Source of the DNA: Anaerolineales bacterium UBA2232
GTDB lineage: Bacteria > Chloroflexota > Anaerolineae > UBA2200
Assembly (NCBI GenBank): GCA_002348045.1
Contig: DDYO01000214.1
Span: forward strand, 1 to 28,563
Reading direction: 5' to 3'
DNA: 28,563 nucleotides
Position numbers and translations under genes: made by a program
Part shown: piece by piece, positions 25,212 through 28,563 of the stretch
How the letters are laid out: each line of letters begins with the position of its first letter
Position numbering within the stretch: the first letter of the stretch is position 1
The notes under the pieces: generated by a model
Seen by the model: only the letters and a program-made list of their open reading frames with translations
What the model was told of the DNA's origin: nothing
Databases searched by the model: none

Positions 25212-26954
25212 CTAGGGAGCTGCTTCGGGACATCCGTCTTGTGGTATGGGATACATTGAGTCGGCCACCTCTCTGGGCGTAAGCAGATCCAGCTTCTGAC
25301 CGCTGATCCGAGCCAGTGCTTTTGCCAGCAACACTGCTTGTGGGGGCGTGAGATATGTGGAGCGCAGCAACTCCTCATTGTGGTACGCCTCCCGAATGGG
25401 CGCATCCAACAGGATGTTTCCTCTCCCCATCACGATAACACGTTTGGCGTACTCTGGCATCAGGTAGAGATGATGGGTGATGACGATGATGGTCTTGCCC
25501 ATGCCATGCAACTGCCGGGTGAGCTCTAGGATGCTCCTGGCCCCTTGGTAGTCCTGCCCGGTGGTTGGCTCGTCAAAGATGATGATCTCCGGCCTCAGGG
25601 CCAGGATCGCTGCGATCACGATGCGAGCGCGGTCGCCCTTGGGCAGCGACAAGGGGTGCTGCTCACGCGATTCCCCGAGTCCCATCTCCGTGAGGCTCTG
25701 TAGCGTTCGGGCCTCCACTTCTGAGCTGGGAAGACCTAAATGGCGAAGGGCGAAAGAAACCTCGTCCTCCACCGTGGAGTTAAAGATCTGATTATCGGGA
25801 TTCTGGGCGATGTAGCCGATTTGGCGCGCCAGCTGACTGGTTCGCAGGCGCGCTGTGTCCTGTCCCGCCAAAGTGACCTCTCCCGACTCTGGCCGCAAGA
25901 GCCCGACAAAGTGCTTGACCAGAGTGCTCTTGCCGGCGCCGTTCTGGCCAACGATAAGGACATACTCGCCTCGACGAATGTCCAGGCTCACGCCAGACAG
26001 GGCGTGGGTACCATCGGGATAGGTGAAGCAAAGATCGCGCACGGCCAGAAGCGGTTGGCCGCCAATGGCAGCAGCTTCAGTCAGTGGTGGGGGGACAATG
26101 TGGTACAAAGTCCGCTTGGCTTCCAGGAGATCCAGACCCTCCTGCAAACGGACGGGGAGCTGTGGCACTGATATCCCCCGTTGACGCGCCATGTGCAGCG
26201 TGGTAGCGACCTGCGGCGGTCGCAGCGCGGTCCGCTCCAAGAGCTCGACCTGAGCATAGATGCTATCTGGATCGCCGATGGCTAGCAGTTCGCCAGAGTG
26301 GAGGTGGGCAATGCGGTCAGCATGCTCCGCCAATTCCTCGGAGGCGTGACTGGCCATGAGAATTGTTATGCCCAGCTCACGGTTGAGCTCGCGGACGGTC
26401 GCAAAGACCTCCTGAGCGCCAACGGGATCCAGTTGGGATGTGGGTTCATCGAGAACCAACAGGTCCGGCTCTACGGCCAGGGCTGCGGCAATGGCCAATC
26501 TCTGTTTCTGTCCGCCCGACAGTTCGGACGGGTGACGATGAGCGGTTCCTTCCAGACGTACGGCCTCCAGCACCCGTGGGATCCGCGCCAGGATGACTTC
26601 GCGTGGCACCGCCAAATTCTCCAGAGCGAAGGCAACCTCGTTTTCCACCGAGTTGGCTACGAGCTGAGCCTCGGGGTCCTCGAAGACAGAACCGACTACC
26701 CTTGCCAGCTCATGAATGGGGTGCTGAAGGGTGTCTAGCCCGGAGACCTCAGCCCGGCCGAAAAAGCGGCCTCCAAAGTACTGAGGGACAATTCCGCTGC
26801 AGGCAAGACACAACGTGGTCTTGCCTGCTCCTGTTCGGCCGATCAGCCCGAGGAACTCGCCTTTTCGCACTTCCAGGCAAATGTCTCGAAGCACCGGGTG
26901 AGGCGATCGGGGGTACATGTACGAAACGTTCTCGAACTTGACTATGGCTGGCAT
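25212..26954 (-). CDS. ECF-type transporter ATPase with two fused nucleotide-binding domains
   Basis: 580 aa from the ATG at 26954; a TTG at 26978 is possible. First ATPase: Walker A GRTGAGKTT (39-47), LSGGQ (145-149), Walker B LLVLDEPT (165-172). Second: Walker A GQNGAGKST (336-344), Q-loop QNPDNQ (384-389), Walker B IIIFDEPT (457-464). The signature of the second domain is LSLPKGDR (435-442) in place of LSGGQ, which probably makes one composite ATP site unlike the other. PQYFGG and QNPDNQIF are typical of energy-coupling-factor ATPases for vitamins, cobalt or nickel. No transmembrane T or S component is in the window. Follows aroQ by 38 nt. Confidence 0.88.
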   Translation of the reverse strand: MPAIVKFENVSYMYPRSPHPVLRDICLEVRKGEFLGLIGRTGAGKTTLCLACSGIVPQYFGGRFFGRAEVSGLDTLQHPIHELARVVGSVFEDPEAQLVANSVENEVAFALENLAVPREVILARIPRVLEAVRLEGTAHRHPSELSGGQKQRLAIAAALAVEPDLLVLDEPTSQLDPVGAQEVFATVRELNRELGITILMASHASEELAEHADRIAHLHSGELLAIGDPDSIYAQVELLERTALRPPQVATTLHMARQRGISVPQLPVRLQEGLDLLEAKRTLYHIVPPPLTEAAAIGGQPLLAVRDLCFTYPDGTHALSGVSLDIRRGEYVLIVGQNGAGKSTLVKHFVGLLRPESGEVTLAGQDTARLRTSQLARQIGYIAQNPDNQIFNSTVEDEVSFALRHLGLPSSEVEARTLQSLTEMGLGESREQHPLSLPKGDRARIVIAAILALRPEIIIFDEPTTGQDYQGARSILELTRQLHGMGKTIIVITHHLYLMPEYAKRVIVMGRGNILLDAPIREAYHNEELLRSTYLTPPQAVLLAKALARISGQKLDLLTPREVADSMYPIPQDGCPEAAP

Positions 26955-26992
26955 GGTGATGGAGGCACCTGGCTCCAAGGCGTGGCAGGCGA

Positions 26993-27451
26993 CTAGAGAC
27001 TTGACGTGGGGGTGTGTTCCTCCAGGTGCGACAGCAGTGCTTCAACGCCCCAGAGATAACTGCGCCAGCCAAAGCCGGCCACTACACCAATACAGACTTC
27101 TGCAATGACCGAGGTGTGGCGGAAGGACTCTCGAGCATGGACATTGGACAGATGTACCTCGACAGCCGGCAATCCTACGGCTGCCAACGCGTCACGCAAC
27201 GCCAGGCTGTAGTGGGTGTATGCGCCAGCGTTGATGACGATCCCGTCAGCCGATGTTTGCGCACGGTGTACCCTGTCGATAAGGGCACCCTCGTGATTGG
27301 ACTGAAAGAAATCCAGTTCCACAGAGTCCGCGAAATGCTGACGTAGGCGCAACTCAACCGTGGCCAGGGTTTCTGATCCATATACGTGAGGTTCGCGGGA
27401 CCCCAGGAGGTTCAGGTTGGGTCCGTGGATGATCGCGATACGGTGGGCCAT
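26993..27451 (-). CDS. aroQ: type II 3-dehydroquinate dehydratase
   Basis: 152 aa. Starts [19 protein letters not shown] with the catalytic tyrosine region (Y24), then [28 protein letters not shown] and [15 protein letters not shown], which hold the substrate-binding Asn, His and Arg. It converts 3-dehydroquinate to 3-dehydroshikimate in the shikimate pathway as a cytoplasmic dodecamer. GGGGAG lies 9 nt before the ATG at 27451. No other shikimate gene adjoins it. Confidence 0.96.
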   Translation of the reverse strand: MAHRIAIIHGPNLNLLGSREPHVYGSETLATVELRLRQHFADSVELDFFQSNHEGALIDRVHRAQTSADGIVINAGAYTHYSLALRDALAAVGLPAVEVHLSNVHARESFRHTSVIAEVCIGVVAGFGWRSYLWGVEALLSHLEEHTPTSSL

Positions 27452-27758
27452 GCTCCACTACTCCCCCAAACATCGTTATACTCCATGGGATCCATGTTAC
27501 CATGCACCCGAGGAGAGGCCAAAAGCCCAGCAGCTTTGCGCTAGTGTACTCAGAATCGGAAGCCTTGATCCAACTGGCGAGCGCCGCCATTGTTTCTGCC
27601 TATTTGCCAGTGAGCCGAGAAATGCCCGCTGCAACTCCACCCGCGGGTGGGGCAAGGGGGCTTCATTTTGCCGGAAGCCAACATGTCGTGCCATCCGCGA
27701 GGATGACCCAGGACCTGTTGTGCCGACTCGAACGAAACACCGGCAATGCTGGCGCATT
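27452..27758. other. 307-nt intergenic region upstream of aroQ
   Basis: No gene is convincing here: several short frames exist on both strands, none with a ribosome site and family look. A 14-bp palindrome, CCACCCGCGGGTGG (27637-27650), and a dyad CATGG-GAT-CCATG (27484-27496) about 33 nt before aroQ could bind a regulator. A minus-strand TATAAC lies just before the aroQ ribosome site but without a good -35. Confidence 0.4.
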
Positions 27759-28325
27759 TCATGACGCCGTTCCCGGGCCTTGCGGCAACAAAGCTTGGCG
27801 ATTGTGCCGTAACTGAGCAGCATAGATTGACCGGATGGCCTGGAAGATCTGTATGTACTCCTCACTGGCATAGTCTCGATAGGTATACTCACCGGGGCGG
27901 AATCTGCCCTTCTGAAACTGCAGGGTCACTTCAGCATAAATGCCTTGTCCCAGATAGAGGCGATGCGCATAGTCTTTGGTGGTAGCCAAGACCAGCTTGC
28001 CCAATGACACGTATCCTGGATCGATATTCACCCTGCGGCGTCCGGAAACAGCCCATGTCAGCTCCATCTGGTTGGTCATCCGCTTAACAGCGGCAATCTG
28101 GTCTGGTGCGATGAGGCGGGCAAAAGCCACGATCTGTCGATGGAGTCCGGAACCAAACTCGCGGCCATAGTAGCAGGTGTGGTCAAAGGCCAGAAGGCCA
28201 GTCGCATAGTCCAAAGGCCCCCATTGACTCGTCAGGGCGCCGCGAGCCATGGCCAGTAAGGCCTCATCACCGCTAAAGAGGCTGGCTACCAGTTTGACTG
28301 GAAGAGGTTCCTTGGGCGTGCCCAT
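27759..28325 (-). CDS. DUF4416 family protein
   Basis: 188 aa from the ATG at 28325, with AGGTGA 7 nt upstream and a strong promoter placed so that only this start fits (the longer frame to 28424 lies upstream of the -35). It carries the family pattern: VKLVASLFSGDE, the GPLDYATGLLAFDHTCYYGREFGSGL stretch, and RRVNIDPGYVSLGKLVLATTKDYAHRLYLGQGIYAEVTL. The family is small, cytoplasmic and of unknown function, found in several anaerobic bacterial groups. The highly conserved D-P-G-Y and K-D-Y-A-H-R suggest an active or ligand site, but no reaction is known. Confidence 0.9.
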   Translation of the reverse strand: MGTPKEPLPVKLVASLFSGDEALLAMARGALTSQWGPLDYATGLLAFDHTCYYGREFGSGLHRQIVAFARLIAPDQIAAVKRMTNQMELTWAVSGRRRVNIDPGYVSLGKLVLATTKDYAHRLYLGQGIYAEVTLQFQKGRFRPGEYTYRDYASEEYIQIFQAIRSIYAAQLRHNRQALLPQGPGTAS

Positions 28326-28327
28326 TC

Positions 28328-28357
28328 TTGCTTCACCTGCCGTGGCGGGATTATAAT
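28328..28357 (+). promoter_or_regulatory. plus-strand promoter of the terminal partial gene
   Basis: TATAAT at 28352-28357 with weak TTGCTT at 28328-28333 (18-nt spacer). The start near 28364 precedes GGAGGG (28369-28374) and the GTG at 28384. Confidence 0.5.
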
Positions 28358-28378
28358 GGCTATGCATCGGAGGGTCAA
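28350..28378 (-). promoter_or_regulatory. promoter of the DUF4416 gene
   Basis: Minus strand TTGACC (28378-28373), 17 nt, TATAAT (28355-28350). Its -10 overlaps the plus-strand TATAAT because ATTATAAT is partly palindromic. Leader about 18 nt with AGGTGA before the ATG. Confidence 0.7.
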
Positions 28379-28383
28379 CGAAC

Positions 28384-28563
28384 GTGAACGGGCTTGAACC
28401 GTCTATCCTACCTCGGGGAGTCATTGTCCTATACAGCGCCAGGGATGAACCTGTCTCGGCCGCGTCGAAGGATTGGCTCGCGGATCAGGAGACCATTTCC
28501 ACAGCCCATGCCGTGGCGGCCGCATTGCGCGATCGCACATCCCTGGAAGTGCACCTGGTTTCG
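28384..28563 (+). CDS. partial gene, possible D-alanine-D-alanine ligase-like ATP-grasp protein
   Basis: Open frame from a GTG at 28384 to the window edge (60 codons), with GGAGGG 9 nt upstream and a perfect -10 at 28352-28357. The visible part, V-I-V-L-Y-S-A-R-D-E-P then a WLADQET stretch and T-A-H-A-V-A-A-A-L-R, resembles the N-terminal preATP-grasp domain of D-alanine-D-alanine ligase-like proteins. The ATP-binding part is outside the window, so this remains tentative. Confidence 0.6.
   Translation, partial: MNGLEPSILPRGVIVLYSARDEPVSAASKDWLADQETISTAHAVAAALRDRTSLEVHLVS

Noticed and set aside
27497..27892. Minus-strand frame of 131 codons between DUF4416 and aroQ
   Set aside because: It overlaps the DUF4416 gene end in a different frame and shows no motif, so the gap is treated as intergenic.
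1..28563. tRNA, rRNA, CRISPR array, insertion sequence, phage integration site
   Set aside because: No cloverleaf ending, repeat-spacer series, transposase or integrase motif was seen; only single inverted repeats.

Overview
This is a GC-rich bacterial chromosome segment (about 60% GC by eye) with densely packed genes and no mobile element, CRISPR array, tRNA or rRNA that I can recognise. The style of the proteins points to an anaerobic member of the Chloroflexota (Anaerolineae-like): membrane-anchored zinc-ribbon proteins, lipoproteins with Thr/Pro-rich linkers, an AEC transporter, a GltD-like/ferredoxin/MvhD fusion beside MetV and MetF, and a DUF4416 protein. The phylum call is an inference from protein style.

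Layout. Positions 1-4730 hold an envelope block. A lipoprotein with PEGA, Ig-like and DUF5107 domains and a zinc-ribbon/TPR membrane protein (cut by the window edge) are co-oriented on the minus strand, divergent from a thermonuclease-like lipoprotein that ends at a 15-bp terminator hairpin. Positions 4816-10863 hold a class I aminotransferase, a divergent transglutaminase-like protein, an AEC permease, a HEAT-repeat protein, a double-zinc-ribbon membrane protein and an RseP-type site-2 protease.

Positions 11112-16102 are the most interesting part. One minus-strand, translationally coupled operon encodes RNase Z, a UbiD-family decarboxylase, a 63-aa membrane protein, the large and small subunits of an aconitase X-type phosphomevalonate dehydratase, and isopentenyl phosphate kinase. 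The three enzymes (four genes) match the lower half of the archaeal mevalonate pathway: mevalonate 5-phosphate to trans-anhydromevalonate 5-phosphate to isopentenyl phosphate to IPP. Finding this complete in a bacterial-looking context is the main discovery candidate.

Positions 16445-21152 form a proteostasis unit: Hsp20, Lon, and a PHP-AlbA_2-like fusion whose gene follows Lon directly. Divergent from it, 21394-25077 encodes a three-gene operon: a flavoprotein that fuses a GltD-like module, a 2[4Fe-4S] ferredoxin and an MvhD domain, followed by MetV and MetF. This looks like a methylenetetrahydrofolate reductase complex of the Wood-Ljungdahl methyl branch. A 20-bp-arm inverted repeat separates it from the convergent ECF-type double ATPase gene, which follows aroQ (type II dehydroquinase). 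The window ends with a DUF4416 gene divergent from a partial gene whose start resembles D-alanine-D-alanine ligases. The two share a palindromic -10 element.

Promoter and start calls rest on visible -35/-10 and Shine-Dalgarno matches. Functions rest on remembered family motifs, with no database search.
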